In this document: piece by piece, positions 36,181-45,088 of the stretch
How the letters are laid out: each line of letters opens with the position of its first letter
Numbering within the stretch: the stretch's first letter is position 1
NCBI GenBank assembly: GCA_029782215.1
Contig: JAKOVD010000127.1
Span: 62,001 to 126,000, forward strand
DNA length: 64,000 bases
Origin: Chloroflexota bacterium
GTDB taxonomy: Bacteria > Chloroflexota > Anaerolineae > J102
Direction: 5' to 3'
The notes under the pieces: generated by a model
Databases searched by the model: none
Told to the model about the DNA's origin: nothing
Seen by the model: only the letters and a program-made list of their open reading frames with translations
Made by a program: the position numbers and the translations under genes

Positions 36181-36951
36181 CTATTCTGAAGCCAGGCGGT
36201 TCACGATGTCAACCGCGGCCTGGCGCAGGGCCGGGACATGGTCGTAGACCGGGATGCCCAGCCGGTCGGCCTCCTGGACAAGAGCATCCGCAGGCAGGAG
36301 GCCGAGGAGGGGCAGCCCCGGCGTCTCCGCCGCCAAGAACGCTGCTTCCTCTTCGCTCTTCACCTTGTTGCCGACCAGCCAGAGCCGCGTCAGGCCGATG
36401 TCGGCGGCAAGGTCCTTGATCTGCGCCGCCGTGCCCAGGCTGCGGCGGGTAGGCTCCACGACCACCAGCATGGCGTCGACGAAGTCCACCGTCGCTCGCC
36501 CCAGGTGCTCCACGCCGGCGTACATATCCAGGATCAGCACGTCATCCTTGCGGAAGAGCAGATGGGTGAAGAGCGTCTTGAGCATAGCGCTCTCCGGGCA
36601 GATGCAGCCGGAGCCCCCCTGCTCCAGGCCGCCCATCTCCAGCAGCCGCACCCCGCGGTGGCGTACGGCAAAGCGATCCGGCAGGTCGTCGACACGGGGG
36701 TTCAGGCTGAAGAACCCGCCCAGGCTGCCGGGGCGGGCGCCGGTGCGCTCCTCGATCAGGTCGTCCATCGTGGCGATGGGCTGCAGACCGGCGCGCAGCT
36801 CGGACGGCAGCCCCAACGCCTCGGCCAGGCAGGGCGAGGGATCGGCGTCAACGGCCAGAACCTGCCGTCCGGCATCGGCATAAGCTTGGGCCAGGAGGGC
36901 GGTCAGGGTGGTTTTCCCCACACCGCCTTTGCCGCTGATAGCGAGCTTCAT
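36181..36951 (-). CDS. cooC: CooC-family nickel-insertion ATPase
   Basis: 256 aa. The P-loop GKGGVGKTTLTALL opens the protein, followed by AVDADPSPCLAEALG and GGSGCICPESAMLKTL, the Cys-x-Cys motif typical of CooC, and LDMYAGVEHLGRATVD. It is predicted to deliver Ni(II) to the CODH C-cluster or ACS A-cluster using ATP. Its ATG overlaps the stop of the metV-metF fusion by 4 bp (ATGA), placing it firmly in the CODH/ACS operon. Confidence 0.9.
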   Translation of the reverse strand: MKLAISGKGGVGKTTLTALLAQAYADAGRQVLAVDADPSPCLAEALGLPSELRAGLQPIATMDDLIEERTGARPGSLGGFFSLNPRVDDLPDRFAVRHRGVRLLEMGGLEQGGSGCICPESAMLKTLFTHLLFRKDDVLILDMYAGVEHLGRATVDFVDAMLVVVEPTRRSLGTAAQIKDLAADIGLTRLWLVGNKVKSEEEAAFLAAETPGLPLLGLLPADALVQEADRLGIPVYDHVPALRQAAVDIVNRLASE

Positions 36952-38399
36952 GCGGACGCCACGTTCGGGGCAAGCCCCGCCTCTGTGACAATACGAGGCA
37001 CGATCTGCTCCCAGCCCACCGGCATCAGATGGAAGCCGTTAACGCCCTGCATGGTCTTGATCTTCGCCATCAGCTCGAGGGCAATGGCAACGCCCTCTTC
37101 GGAAGCGCCGTCGCCCGCCGCTTCCATACGCTTCATCAGAGGCTCGGGGATGCTCACTCCCGGCACCTCATTGTTCATGTACTGCGCCATCTTGAGGCTC
37201 TTCAGCGGCGTGATCCCTACCAGGATGTAGACCTTGCCGAGGACGTTGCGCTTGGACAGCTCGTTCAGCCAGATTTCCAGCCCGTCGGGATCATAGACCA
37301 GGTTGGTCTGGAAGAACTGGGCCCCGGCATTCACTTTCTTCTCCTCCCGCAGCGCCTGGAATTTGGGCTGCGAGGCGAAGGGCGAAGCCGCCGCGCCGAG
37401 GAAGTATTGGGGCGGCTGCTTGATGGTGCGGCCGTCAAGATACTTGCCTTCATCGCGCAGGCGTCTCAGAATCCACAGCATCTGCACGGACTCGATGTCG
37501 ACGATCTCCATCTTGCCCATCGGCGAGGGCCCCAAGCGCGGGCTGTCGCCCGACAGGCAGAGGATGTTGCGGATGCCCAGAGCGCTGGCGCCGATGACGT
37601 CCGATTGCAGGTTGGTGCGGGTGCGGTCGCGTGCGGCGATCTGCAGGACCGGCTCGGCACCGCGACGCAGGGCGATCACGCTGCAGGCAATGCTGGACAT
37701 GCGCGGGGTAGCGGAAGCAGCATCGGTGAAGTTGACGCCGGCGACATAGGGCTTGGCCAGGTCGATGTTCTTCTCCAGGGCGCCGGTGGCCGTGCTGAGC
37801 GGCGGCGCCACCTCCGACGTCACCACGAACTCGCCTGCCTTCAGCCTCCGCTCCAGCTCCGAGACCGGTTCGGTGTAGGCCGGTGCGTGATAGAGGGCAT
37901 CGCCCTGCCACCAGTCAGGCTGGCGCACCGGTTGGAACACGCTGGCCCAGGTCTGCTTGCGCTGCTCGGTGTCCCGCGTGGCCATGCCCTTGGCGAAATT
38001 GCCAAAGCCCACGTGCTTGATCTGATCCATGACGTCGCCCCAGGTCTCGCCCCCGGCCTTGTCCCAGTCCATGGGCGGCAGGACCTCGAGCAGCATCTCC
38101 TCTCGCCCCATGCGGAACGAGCGCTCGAAGATCTTGTACCAGATGCAGGGTCGCGTTTCATCCACATAGCAGTATTCCGGCGTGGAGCCGCCGCAGGGAC
38201 CGTTGCGCAGACCCTTGGGGCACTCCATGGGGCAGATGAAGGCCGTCTCCTGCAGCAAACAGTTGCCGCACATTCGGCAGCCAAACATCGGGCCCTTTAT
38301 GATTTTCTCGGTGCGGATCAGCAGGCGCTGCTTGAATGGCACCTTCTTGAAGGGAGAATAAGCCGGCTGCCAGCGGCGGCCAGGCGTCAAACCAGACAT
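36948..38399 (-). CDS. MetV-MetF fusion: methylene-tetrahydrofolate reductase with N-terminal Cys-rich domain
   Basis: 483 aa. Residues about 1-190 are a MetV-like domain: CRMCGNCLLQ, ICPMECPKGLRNGPCGG and CYVDETRPCIWY supply eight or more cysteines for zinc and/or Fe-S clusters. Residues 190-483 are the MetF TIM barrel: VVTSEVAPPLSTATGALEKN, NFTDAASATPRMSS, NILCLSGDSP, ANPQFFQ-like GAQFFQTNLVYD. In acetogens MetV and MetF are separate subunits; here they are one chain. It reduces methylene-THF to methyl-THF, the last methyl-branch step before AcsE. ATG 38399 follows GAGGAGG at 5-6 nt, so the longer frame is rejected. Confidence 0.9.
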   Translation of the reverse strand: MSGLTPGRRWQPAYSPFKKVPFKQRLLIRTEKIIKGPMFGCRMCGNCLLQETAFICPMECPKGLRNGPCGGSTPEYCYVDETRPCIWYKIFERSFRMGREEMLLEVLPPMDWDKAGGETWGDVMDQIKHVGFGNFAKGMATRDTEQRKQTWASVFQPVRQPDWWQGDALYHAPAYTEPVSELERRLKAGEFVVTSEVAPPLSTATGALEKNIDLAKPYVAGVNFTDAASATPRMSSIACSVIALRRGAEPVLQIAARDRTRTNLQSDVIGASALGIRNILCLSGDSPRLGPSPMGKMEIVDIESVQMLWILRRLRDEGKYLDGRTIKQPPQYFLGAAASPFASQPKFQALREEKKVNAGAQFFQTNLVYDPDGLEIWLNELSKRNVLGKVYILVGITPLKSLKMAQYMNNEVPGVSIPEPLMKRMEAAGDGASEEGVAIALELMAKIKTMQGVNGFHLMPVGWEQIVPRIVTEAGLAPNVASA

Positions 38400-38481
38400 G
38401 GTGGACCTCCTCGTCCGGGGAGAAGTTCGGCTCTGTGTCAAGAGACGAAACAGTGGTGCGTTGAGGGAGGAAGTAAGAGAA

Positions 38482-38512
38482 GAAGTTCGACTTCTCGGAG
38501 AAGTCGAACTTC
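38482..38512. repeat. 14-bp inverted repeat between acsE and metVF
   Basis: A perfect stem (38482-38495 with 38499-38512) with a 3-nt loop fills the junction, immediately after the acsE stop. No T-run follows, so it is more likely an mRNA processing or stability hairpin than a terminator. Confidence 0.75.
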
Positions 38513-38516
38513 CTGC

Positions 38517-39440
38517 CTATTGATCCAGGTAACCGTCGGCGTAGATGACCTTGTTCAGCAGGATCTGCACGGTCTTCCACATCGCGCGCTGCTCGGCATC
38601 ATCCAGGTCAAAATCGTCCGGCTGGGGCTCTTCCATGGCGGCAATGCGGTCCGACAAGGCAAGGTAGCTGCGCGCCAGGGATGTGCTGTCGTCGCGCGTC
38701 TCGATGATGCGGATGACGTTCTTGAGATCCTCATCGAAAGGATCGGCAATCATCATCTGCAGACCGGCGCCCATCAACATGGCGCCGTACATGCGGTTGA
38801 TCAGCGAACGATTCTCCTTGGGCACCGAGTTGGAGACGTTTGACAGGCCCACGGAGATGGCGGGAGCCGGGTCCCAGGCCACCTGCAAGGTCTGGATGGC
38901 GCCGACCAGCTCAGGGCAGTACTGCTGGCAGCCGGATACCGTGAGCACCAGGGGGTCGATGATGAGGTCCGAGACGGGCAGGTCCACTTCAAGCGCCCGC
39001 GGGATCAGCTTCTCGATGGCGATGTTGACGCGCTCGTCGGCGCTCACGGGAATGCCCGAGGCCCCCATCGTCAATGCGATCAGGCGGGCGTTGTACTGCT
39101 TGGCGACCAGGGGGACCTTCTCCAGGCGCTCCGGCTCCGCCGACGTGGAATTGATGATCGGCTGCGCCTTGGTCACCTTCTTGAGGCCAGCTTCGATGCC
39201 GAGGAGGTTGGTGCTGTCGAAGCTCAGGGGGACGTCGACCACGGCCTCAACCGTCTCGACCATCCAGGGAAAGACTTCGGCCCAGTCGTTCTTGCGCGGC
39301 CCCAGGTTCAGGTCCAGGGCCTGGGCGCCATGTTCCACCTGGCGCACGGCCAAGTCCTGGAAGAACTTGGCATCGCGAGCCTTGAGGGCTTCTTTGACCT
39401 TGTCGGAGATGATGTGGATGTTCTCGCCGATGATGTACAT
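38517..39440 (-). CDS. acsE: Methyl-THF:corrinoid iron-sulfur protein methyltransferase
   Basis: 307 aa TIM-barrel methyltransferase moving the methyl group of methyl-tetrahydrofolate to cobalt of the CFeSP. The pterin-binding features are MYIIGENIHIISDKV at the start, ALDLNLGPRKNDW, LSFDSTNLLGIEAGL, IINSTSAEPERL and ISVGLSNVSNSVPKENRSLIN. ATG 39440 has a GGGAGG site 4 nt upstream; the longer frame to 39476 would overlap acsV and is rejected. It is 32 bp downstream of acsV. Confidence 0.95.
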   Translation of the reverse strand: MYIIGENIHIISDKVKEALKARDAKFFQDLAVRQVEHGAQALDLNLGPRKNDWAEVFPWMVETVEAVVDVPLSFDSTNLLGIEAGLKKVTKAQPIINSTSAEPERLEKVPLVAKQYNARLIALTMGASGIPVSADERVNIAIEKLIPRALEVDLPVSDLIIDPLVLTVSGCQQYCPELVGAIQTLQVAWDPAPAISVGLSNVSNSVPKENRSLINRMYGAMLMGAGLQMMIADPFDEDLKNVIRIIETRDDSTSLARSYLALSDRIAAMEEPQPDDFDLDDAEQRAMWKTVQILLNKVIYADGYLDQ

Positions 39441-39472
39441 GTTGCCTCCCAACGAATTGTGGATATCGGGTC

Positions 39473-41392
39473 TCATGCCATCCCGGCCATCACCGATGGA
39501 AACCTGCTCTCATCGGTGTGGGGGAGAAAGAGCGCCGAAGTAAATGCCTCGTAGAAACGATTGTCAGCCGAAAGCTCGATGTAGGTCATGCGCGAAGCGA
39601 TGTCCTGCACGCGGCTGCGAGCGTCGCGGTCAAGGAGGGCGCGGTAGGCGCCCAGGACAGAAGTGTTGCCCAGGAACTGGAAGCGCTCCCAGGGCATGTC
39701 CGGCAGCAGGCCGATCTGCACGGCCTTTTCAACGTTGATGTACTTCCCAAACGAGCCGCCGATCAGGACCCGTTCCACGGCCTCCAGCGGCACGCCAACG
39801 CCGTCGGCAAGCACGGTGAAGCCGGCGTAGATGGCGGCCTTGGCCCGCAGCAGGTTGTCGATATCGACATGGGTGAAGACGATATCCTCACCCCGTTCGG
39901 TTTCGTCTGCCCAGGCGACCACGTATTCGGGTCCATGTTCGCCACTGCGCACGCGCGGCGTCGGCAGGTCCAGGTGGATGTTTCCACCCTTATCGATGAC
40001 GCCGGTAAGGAAAAGCTCAGCCAGGAGCGAGATCAGCCCGCTCCCGCAGAGCCCGCGCGGCTTGACGTGGCCGATGACGCGGTAGCTCGGCTCGAACGTG
40101 GCGCCGTTCACCCACACCTCTTCGATGGCGCCGCTGGTGGCCCGCATCCCGTGCTGCACGCCGGCGCCCTCAAAGGCGGGTCCGGCCGAGCAGGCGCACG
40201 TCACCAGCCACTCGGACGAGCCAAGCACAGTCTCGCCGTTGGTGCCGACATCAAGGAACAGGGTGAGTTGGGCGTCATCGTCCATGCCCGACGAGAGGAC
40301 CCCGGCGCTGATGTCGGCCCCGACATAGCTGGCGACGCCGGGCAGGCAGTCGACAGTCCCCTCCGGGTGGATGGCCAGTCCAATGTCGGCGCCCCGGAAG
40401 GCCGGGACCTCGTTGATGGCGGTGACGAAGGGCGCCAGGCGGATGCTCGCCGCCGGAATTCCCAACAGCAGGTGGATCATCGTGCTGTTGCCGGCAACGG
40501 TGGCCTTGACGATGTCCCTGGGCTCGATGCGCACCCGCTTACACGCCGCTGCGATCAGGTCGTTGATCGTGCCCACGACCAGCCCCTGCAGCTCCGCATC
40601 CCCACCGCTCTTGCCGGCATAGATGATACGGGAAATGACATCTTCGCCGCGGGCAATCTGGCGGTTATACTCGGCGGTCTGGGCCTGCACCGCACCGCTG
40701 ACCAGGTCGACCAACCACACAGAGACGGTAGTGGTGCCGATGTCGACGGCGACGCCCCAGAGCGGCTCGTCCTCTTCTGCCAGACCTGGGCGCAGGTCGA
40801 CCAACCGGGCCGGACAGTCCTGACAGAAAGCCCAGGACGAAATGTCCAGCACCGCTGTGGCCTGCCAGTCTCCCGCGCGCAGGACCTCGCCCAGGCGGCG
40901 CAGAAGCGGCAGCGAGACCGAGAAGTCGCTGCGCCCGCTCGCCTGCCGGAGGGCGGTCTGCAGACGGCTCCAGTCGTCCGTCTGGTCGTCCATGGACGGC
41001 GGCCTCAACCTGACGCTGTACCGCTGGATCGATTGGTGCTGGGCATACGAATACCCGGCAGGGACGCGCACCTCGGCGGCCACCCGATCCATGGTCAGGT
41101 GCCGTTCGATGCGTTCCTGCGGCGGCACCTCGACGGCGACGTTGCCCTCCACGACGGTTTGGCAAGCTAGGGCATAGCCCAGGGCGACATCATCCGGCGA
41201 CAGGCGCAGCGAGCTGCGGCGGCGGACCGAGCCCGATGTCACTTTGACCGCGCAGCGTCCGCAGCGCCCCTGCCCACCGCAAGGCTGCGAGATCTCAACC
41301 CCCGCCAGGCGCGCGGCGTCGGCCAGCAGAGTGCCCGTGGGTACCTTGACCGGCGCATCGGCGCCATCGAAGAGAACGGTGTGTTCAGCCAT
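39473..41392 (-). CDS. acsV: Corrinoid protein reductive activator (RACo/AcsV)
   Basis: 639 aa. It reactivates CFeSP that has slipped to Co(II) by an ATP-driven one-electron reduction. A plant-type [2Fe-2S] ferredoxin domain is at the N terminus (CGGQGRCGRC about residues 38-47 and a later ACQT). A linker follows, then a C-terminal ASKHA-type ATPase domain with VAVDIGTTTVSVWLVDL, VAGNSTMIHLLLG, LFLDVGTNGETVLG and RVLIGGSFGKYINVEKA. Length and order match acetogen AcsV. Upstream lies the S23 protein gene, an insertion not expected in acs operons. Confidence 0.94.
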   Translation of the reverse strand: MAEHTVLFDGADAPVKVPTGTLLADAARLAGVEISQPCGGQGRCGRCAVKVTSGSVRRRSSLRLSPDDVALGYALACQTVVEGNVAVEVPPQERIERHLTMDRVAAEVRVPAGYSYAQHQSIQRYSVRLRPPSMDDQTDDWSRLQTALRQASGRSDFSVSLPLLRRLGEVLRAGDWQATAVLDISSWAFCQDCPARLVDLRPGLAEEDEPLWGVAVDIGTTTVSVWLVDLVSGAVQAQTAEYNRQIARGEDVISRIIYAGKSGGDAELQGLVVGTINDLIAAACKRVRIEPRDIVKATVAGNSTMIHLLLGIPAASIRLAPFVTAINEVPAFRGADIGLAIHPEGTVDCLPGVASYVGADISAGVLSSGMDDDAQLTLFLDVGTNGETVLGSSEWLVTCACSAGPAFEGAGVQHGMRATSGAIEEVWVNGATFEPSYRVIGHVKPRGLCGSGLISLLAELFLTGVIDKGGNIHLDLPTPRVRSGEHGPEYVVAWADETERGEDIVFTHVDIDNLLRAKAAIYAGFTVLADGVGVPLEAVERVLIGGSFGKYINVEKAVQIGLLPDMPWERFQFLGNTSVLGAYRALLDRDARSRVQDIASRMTYIELSADNRFYEAFTSALFLPHTDESRFPSVMAGMA

Positions 41393-41398
41393 GAAGGG

Positions 41399-41866
41399 AA
41401 TTGGGGATTGCGGGTTGCGAATTGCGAATTGCGGTCAGGAGCATCAGTTCATCAGTTGCGGAATTCAGCCACCCGACGCGATTTCGCAGTCCGTCCCGCG
41501 GCCGTGAAGATGGCCAGCAGTTCGGTGGCCTCCTGCAGGAGCCACCGACGTTCATCCGCGTTGCCGAGCGAGACATCATCGAACAGCTCCAGCCAATACT
41601 GCGTCTCACTTGCTTCCTTCTCGACAATGGCGATCTTGTGAATGAAGTCGTCGTGTGACTCAGCCCGGTTGGCCTCGCGATAGTTGGCGCCGATCGAAGT
41701 GCCGCACTTCAGCAGTTGGTGGCCCATCACGGCTGCTGCCGGTGTGCTGGGCAGAGCCGCGACGAATCTCACGATGCGAACTGCGAATTGTTTCGTCCGC
41801 TCTTCGAGAACATGCTTGTCCATCGCCTGAGCCATTTCGCAATCCGCAATCCGCAATCCGAAATTC
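41399..41866. repeat. Inverted ATTGCG repeat arms bracketing the S23 gene
   Basis: Left arm at about 41404-41436 consists of ATTGCG-containing units (GGATTGCGGGTTGCGAATTGCG). The right arm at about 41838-41860 holds CGCAATC units in opposite orientation (CGCAATCCGCAATCCGCAAT). The arms can pair over more than 20 bp in the transcript, enclosing the whole 127-aa gene. The right arm abuts the acsC stop within 6 bp. Confidence 0.8.
41452..41835 (-). CDS. Four-helix-bundle (S23 / intervening-sequence) protein
   Basis: 127 aa. Family features are KQFAVRIVRFVAALP, GHQLLKCGTSIGANYREANRAES, FIHKIAIVEKEASETQYWLELF and a C-terminal helix with ELLAIFTAAGRTAK. The founding members are encoded in intervening sequences inside 23S rRNA genes of Leptospira and others; free-standing copies are common in Bacteroidota and Chloroflexota, and Avd of diversity-generating retroelements is related. 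Here the gene interrupts the CODH/ACS operon in the same orientation, flanked by inverted ATTGCG repeats. The start is uncertain (ATG 41835 or 41823), and neither has a good ribosome site. Confidence 0.88.
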   Translation of the reverse strand: MAQAMDKHVLEERTKQFAVRIVRFVAALPSTPAAAVMGHQLLKCGTSIGANYREANRAESHDDFIHKIAIVEKEASETQYWLELFDDVSLGNADERRWLLQEATELLAIFTAAGRTAKSRRVAEFRN

Positions 41867-43206
41867 TACAGCGCCTGCTTCAGGAAGGACGGCAGATCGA
41901 CGGCCTCGCGGGGGCCCACGCGAATTTCCCAGCCGGCCATGGACTCCTCCAGGTCGCCAGAGAGGACGGCCACGTGGCCGGGAATGACGAGCCGCTTGCG
42001 TGTGACCTTGCCCGCCGCATTGAACTGCTTGGCATCCTTGGCAATGCGGTCCGCATCGAACTTGCCCGCCGCCCAGGCGGTGAGCACGCTCATGCCCTCG
42101 GCGTCGCAGACGAGCAGCCAGGCCGGAAGGCCCGAACCCTCGACCTCGTTGGCGACGCTGAAGTAGGTGATGCTGAAGTTCGTGGTCACGAGCACCGGCG
42201 ACTCGGCAGTCGGGCCGTTGATCTCGTAGAGGCCAGGCTGCACCTGGATGGGCTTCTGCGGGTCGGTGTAGATGTTCTGTCGCAGCACCAGCAGCGGGTG
42301 CAGCATGGCGGGGTCGAAGCGGTCGAGGACCACAAACCCTGCGTACTTGGCGATTGCCTGCGCCGCCTGCATCAGCTCCACACCGGGATCGCCCGCCGCC
42401 GCCGGAAAAGCAGCAATCGGGTAGCCCAGGGCATGAAAGTTCTTCTTGAGCGCCAGACGCCGGATCTGTGTGTTGAGCGCCAGCGAGGCCCCCAGGTCAC
42501 GCGCGGCCGGATCGAGCACCAGATCTTCCACGCCTTTGCCCCTAACCTTCTCCGTCAGGCCCGCCAGGTCCTCCAGCGTGGGTGCGCTGACCACCAGCGC
42601 CGCCTTGTGCTTGGCTGCCAGGGCGGCCATTGCTTCCCAGTTGCCGGCGTCAGCCCCGCAGATCAGCGGGGTCTCCCCGCTCAGGGCATCCAGGCCCGCG
42701 GCCATGACCGCGGCATCCTTGCTGATGAGGATGAGCGGCAGGTGACTGGCTCCCCGCACGGCTTTGACGGCCGCCGCAAAGGATGCCGCATTTCCCGACG
42801 CCGCCTCGACGGCGAAGCCATCTACGCCGAGCTCGATGCCGACGTAGTTCGTCCGGTAGGCGTCGGCCTTGCGCACCTCCGCGGCAAGCGCATCGGCAGG
42901 CTCGTTGTCCTTCACGCGGACAAAGAGACCGGGCTTGTTGTAGAACGTCTTCTCATGGCGGTAGAGCACGACCTCATTGCCTACCTTGACTTCATTGCCA
43001 TTGGCCTTCACCGCGACCAGCCGCACGGGAGGCGCCGCTGACTCGGAGAGCTGCGCCTTCGAGGCCTCGCTGACGTGCGGGCAGGCGGCAAGCTCAACCT
43101 GCTTGGCGGCGAGCTTCATCGCAAACGCCAAACAGGTAGGAAAACCGCAGTCCTTGCAGTTAGTCTGCGGTAACAGCTTATAGATTTGAATGCCGGAAAG
43201 GGCCAT
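41866..43206 (-). CDS. acsC: Corrinoid iron-sulfur protein large subunit
   Basis: 446 aa. The N-terminal [4Fe-4S] domain reads TNCKDCGFPTCLAFAMKL with a fourth Cys in LAACP; the TIM barrel and C-terminal corrinoid-binding domain follow, with ITYFSVANEV and VIPGHVAVLSGDLEES typical of the family. It carries the methyl-cobamide between AcsE and ACS. ATG 43206 follows AGGAGA. It is paired with acsD, 141 bp upstream across a repeat-filled gap. Confidence 0.95.
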   Translation of the reverse strand: MALSGIQIYKLLPQTNCKDCGFPTCLAFAMKLAAKQVELAACPHVSEASKAQLSESAAPPVRLVAVKANGNEVKVGNEVVLYRHEKTFYNKPGLFVRVKDNEPADALAAEVRKADAYRTNYVGIELGVDGFAVEAASGNAASFAAAVKAVRGASHLPLILISKDAAVMAAGLDALSGETPLICGADAGNWEAMAALAAKHKAALVVSAPTLEDLAGLTEKVRGKGVEDLVLDPAARDLGASLALNTQIRRLALKKNFHALGYPIAAFPAAAGDPGVELMQAAQAIAKYAGFVVLDRFDPAMLHPLLVLRQNIYTDPQKPIQVQPGLYEINGPTAESPVLVTTNFSITYFSVANEVEGSGLPAWLLVCDAEGMSVLTAWAAGKFDADRIAKDAKQFNAAGKVTRKRLVIPGHVAVLSGDLEESMAGWEIRVGPREAVDLPSFLKQAL

Positions 43207-43252
43207 TTGTTGGTCTCCTAGGGTCTACCTGGCACATCGATGTGAAGAAGAT

Positions 43253-43337
43253 GCGTAAGGCGTGATTCGTACTGCATATAACGTAGTACGTAAGAAGGAC
43301 TCCATGTTACGCATTACGTATTACGTATTACGCAGTG
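43253..43337. repeat. TTACG/CGTA repeat hairpins between acsD and acsC
   Basis: GCATTACGTATTACGTATTACGC-type units (about 43307-43333) and related GTAGTACGTAAG sequence (43274-43294) fill the junction. Units are short, nearly palindromic and resemble the tract between acsB and cooS. Confidence 0.7.
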
Positions 43338-43347
43338 CAGGCCGAAT

Positions 43348-44322
43348 TCACGCGATCGCATGCGATTTCATGAGATCGGCAATCGCCGCGTGGACGCGCT
43401 TGACGCTCTCGGGGTGGCGCAGGACCAGGATGTCGGCGCCGGATTCGAGCAGCGACACGGCGGTCAGCGTTTCCCAGTTGATGGCGCGCTGCTCCCAGTC
43501 GCCCCAGGAATCGGGAACGCCCACACCGACCTTGGCTTCCTTGGTCTTCCAGGCCTCGAAGCCCGGCGTCACCAACATCGGAAGCTGCGTCATACGGTCG
43601 CCCTGGAGCGCCGCCAGGCGCAGGCGCTCCATCACCGAGTAGCCGTACTCGATGCCGTAGCCCACGGCGCCGGTGGTGGGGTCCATGATGATCCGGTCGG
43701 TGGGCATGCCCATGTCGCTGATCAGGATGTTCAACTGCTTGGCCAGGTTGACATCCATGGGAGTGCGGGCGCTGACCAGATGGCCGTTCGCCATGGCCGT
43801 GGCCACAATCGTGCGGTAGTTCTTGTCCTCGCAGATGCCCAGCAGCAGCCTCTCACCCTTGGCGGCTTCCGCAACCGCCACCAGCAGGGTGTTATCGGCT
43901 TCGGCCTGCCCCGGCCCGAAGACGATCAGGGGCAGAGAGCTGGCAGCAAGCACGGCTTTGACCGCCGCCACCGCCGCCGCGGGTGTCGTTGGCGCACCGG
44001 CAGCATCGGTCAGGGTGAGGGCGAGGACCAGCACGTCGGCGCCCGCCGCTGTGGCCGCCTTGGCCCAACTGGCGGGATCGTTGGCGACGTCACCCCAGAC
44101 CTTGAGCAGCAGAGACGACCAATCGTCCGGGCGGCGGTCTTTGATCTCGATGGCGACCACCGGCCGGTTTGGCATCTCCGCCTCGAAGTGCATGAAAGGA
44201 AGCGCCTTCTCTCCGCCCACGGTGATGGCACGGCTGCGGCTCCCGCCCTCCGCCGCCGTGGCGCCGAGAGTGACAGCTTGGACGGCGCCGCTCCATTTGT
44301 CTTTGACAAGTTCGACGGGCAT
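43348..44322 (-). CDS. acsD: Corrinoid iron-sulfur protein small subunit
   Basis: 324 aa TIM-barrel subunit that caps the corrinoid of AcsC. Recognised by PFMHFEAEMPNRPVVAIEI, GADVLVLALTLTD, IMDPTTGAVGYGIEYGYSVMERLRLAAL and NWETLTAVSLLESGADILVLRHPES. An AAAGGAG site precedes ATG 44322. Upstream in the operon are a CBS protein and an AbrB-type regulator, then acsB. Confidence 0.95.
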   Translation of the reverse strand: MPVELVKDKWSGAVQAVTLGATAAEGGSRSRAITVGGEKALPFMHFEAEMPNRPVVAIEIKDRRPDDWSSLLLKVWGDVANDPASWAKAATAAGADVLVLALTLTDAAGAPTTPAAAVAAVKAVLAASSLPLIVFGPGQAEADNTLLVAVAEAAKGERLLLGICEDKNYRTIVATAMANGHLVSARTPMDVNLAKQLNILISDMGMPTDRIIMDPTTGAVGYGIEYGYSVMERLRLAALQGDRMTQLPMLVTPGFEAWKTKEAKVGVGVPDSWGDWEQRAINWETLTAVSLLESGADILVLRHPESVKRVHAAIADLMKSHAIA

Positions 44323-44352
44323 GGCTTTCTCCTTTGAAGTGGGTGTACTAGG

Positions 44353-44850
44353 TTAGGGTTGCCGCGCCTGCTTTCGTGCAGCATCGCGGCGTTCGATGAA
44401 GACATCCAGGGGCGCCTTGCGTGCGGCTTCGATACCGAGATCGCTAAGGTCGGCGTCGGATGTCGCCGCCAGGAGGCGGATAAGGTGCTTATAGGTAATG
44501 AAGGCCGCAGGGTAAATGATCCCCCCGGCATTGTGCATCAGGAAGAAGGCGCGCACACCCTGGTCTGCCATGAGCTGGGCCGCTGCCGTCAAAGGGATGT
44601 CCGGCGGCACCTGCGGCACGCCTTCGTGCATGACTTGTTCGGCGGTCAGCGCCTCGGTTGCCCCCCTGGCGTAGGCCCGCACCAGTTCTTCGCGGCCCAC
44701 GATGCCCGCGGCATGCCCCTCGCGGTCCAGCACCACCACCGCCTCCAGGTCGCGGTCCAGCAGCAGCCGGGCGATCTCGGCGATGGGTGTCGAAGGCGGG
44801 CAGGTCTGCACGCCGACGGTCATCAGGTCACGGACAAGGGTTCTAGGCAT
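44353..44850 (-). CDS. Tandem CBS-domain protein
   Basis: 165 aa consisting of two CBS motifs: TLVRDLMTVGVQTCPPSTP through DREGHAAGIVGREEL, then ALTAEQVMHEGVPQVPPDI through VRAFFLMHNAGGIIYPAAFI, with a short helical tail. Such pairs bind adenine nucleotides or SAM and act as energy or cofactor sensors. It overlaps the AbrB-type gene by 8 bp and lies 30 bp before acsD, so it is co-expressed with the CODH/ACS genes and may sense adenylate status for the pathway. That role is inference. Confidence 0.85.
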   Translation of the reverse strand: MPRTLVRDLMTVGVQTCPPSTPIAEIARLLLDRDLEAVVVLDREGHAAGIVGREELVRAYARGATEALTAEQVMHEGVPQVPPDIPLTAAAQLMADQGVRAFFLMHNAGGIIYPAAFITYKHLIRLLAATSDADLSDLGIEAARKAPLDVFIERRDAARKQARQP

Positions 44851-45073
44851 TGGTGTCGGTAGCCTGACGCCTGCCATCCATGAGCGCCTTGAGCGCGCCG
44901 CTGCCCTTGAGAGCGCCTTGCATGCGCTTCAGTGTCTCGGTGGTCAGCGGTTTCAGGATGATGACATCGCCACCATCGATGATGGTAATCTTCGTTCCGG
45001 CCGTGATGCCGTGCTTTCGCCGCAGCTCAACCGGAATGACGATCTGGCCCTTCACATTAGCATACGTTTCCAT
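44843..45073 (-). CDS. AbrB/MazE/SpoVT-type DNA-binding protein
   Basis: 76 aa. The swapped-hairpin beta-barrel domain is clear: YANVKGQIVIPVELRRKHGITAGTKI then IIDGGDVIILKPL, followed by a short Lys/Gly tail. It is the antitoxin-like or transition-state-regulator class of DNA-binding protein, but no toxin gene is adjacent. ATG 45073 matches the domain start; GTG 45100 gives a 9-residue extension and lies inside a 12-bp inverted repeat. It is placed between acsB and the CBS gene. Confidence 0.87.
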   Translation of the reverse strand: METYANVKGQIVIPVELRRKHGITAGTKITIIDGGDVIILKPLTTETLKRMQGALKGSGALKALMDGRRQATDTNA

Positions 45074-45088
45074 CGTGGGATTCTTGCG

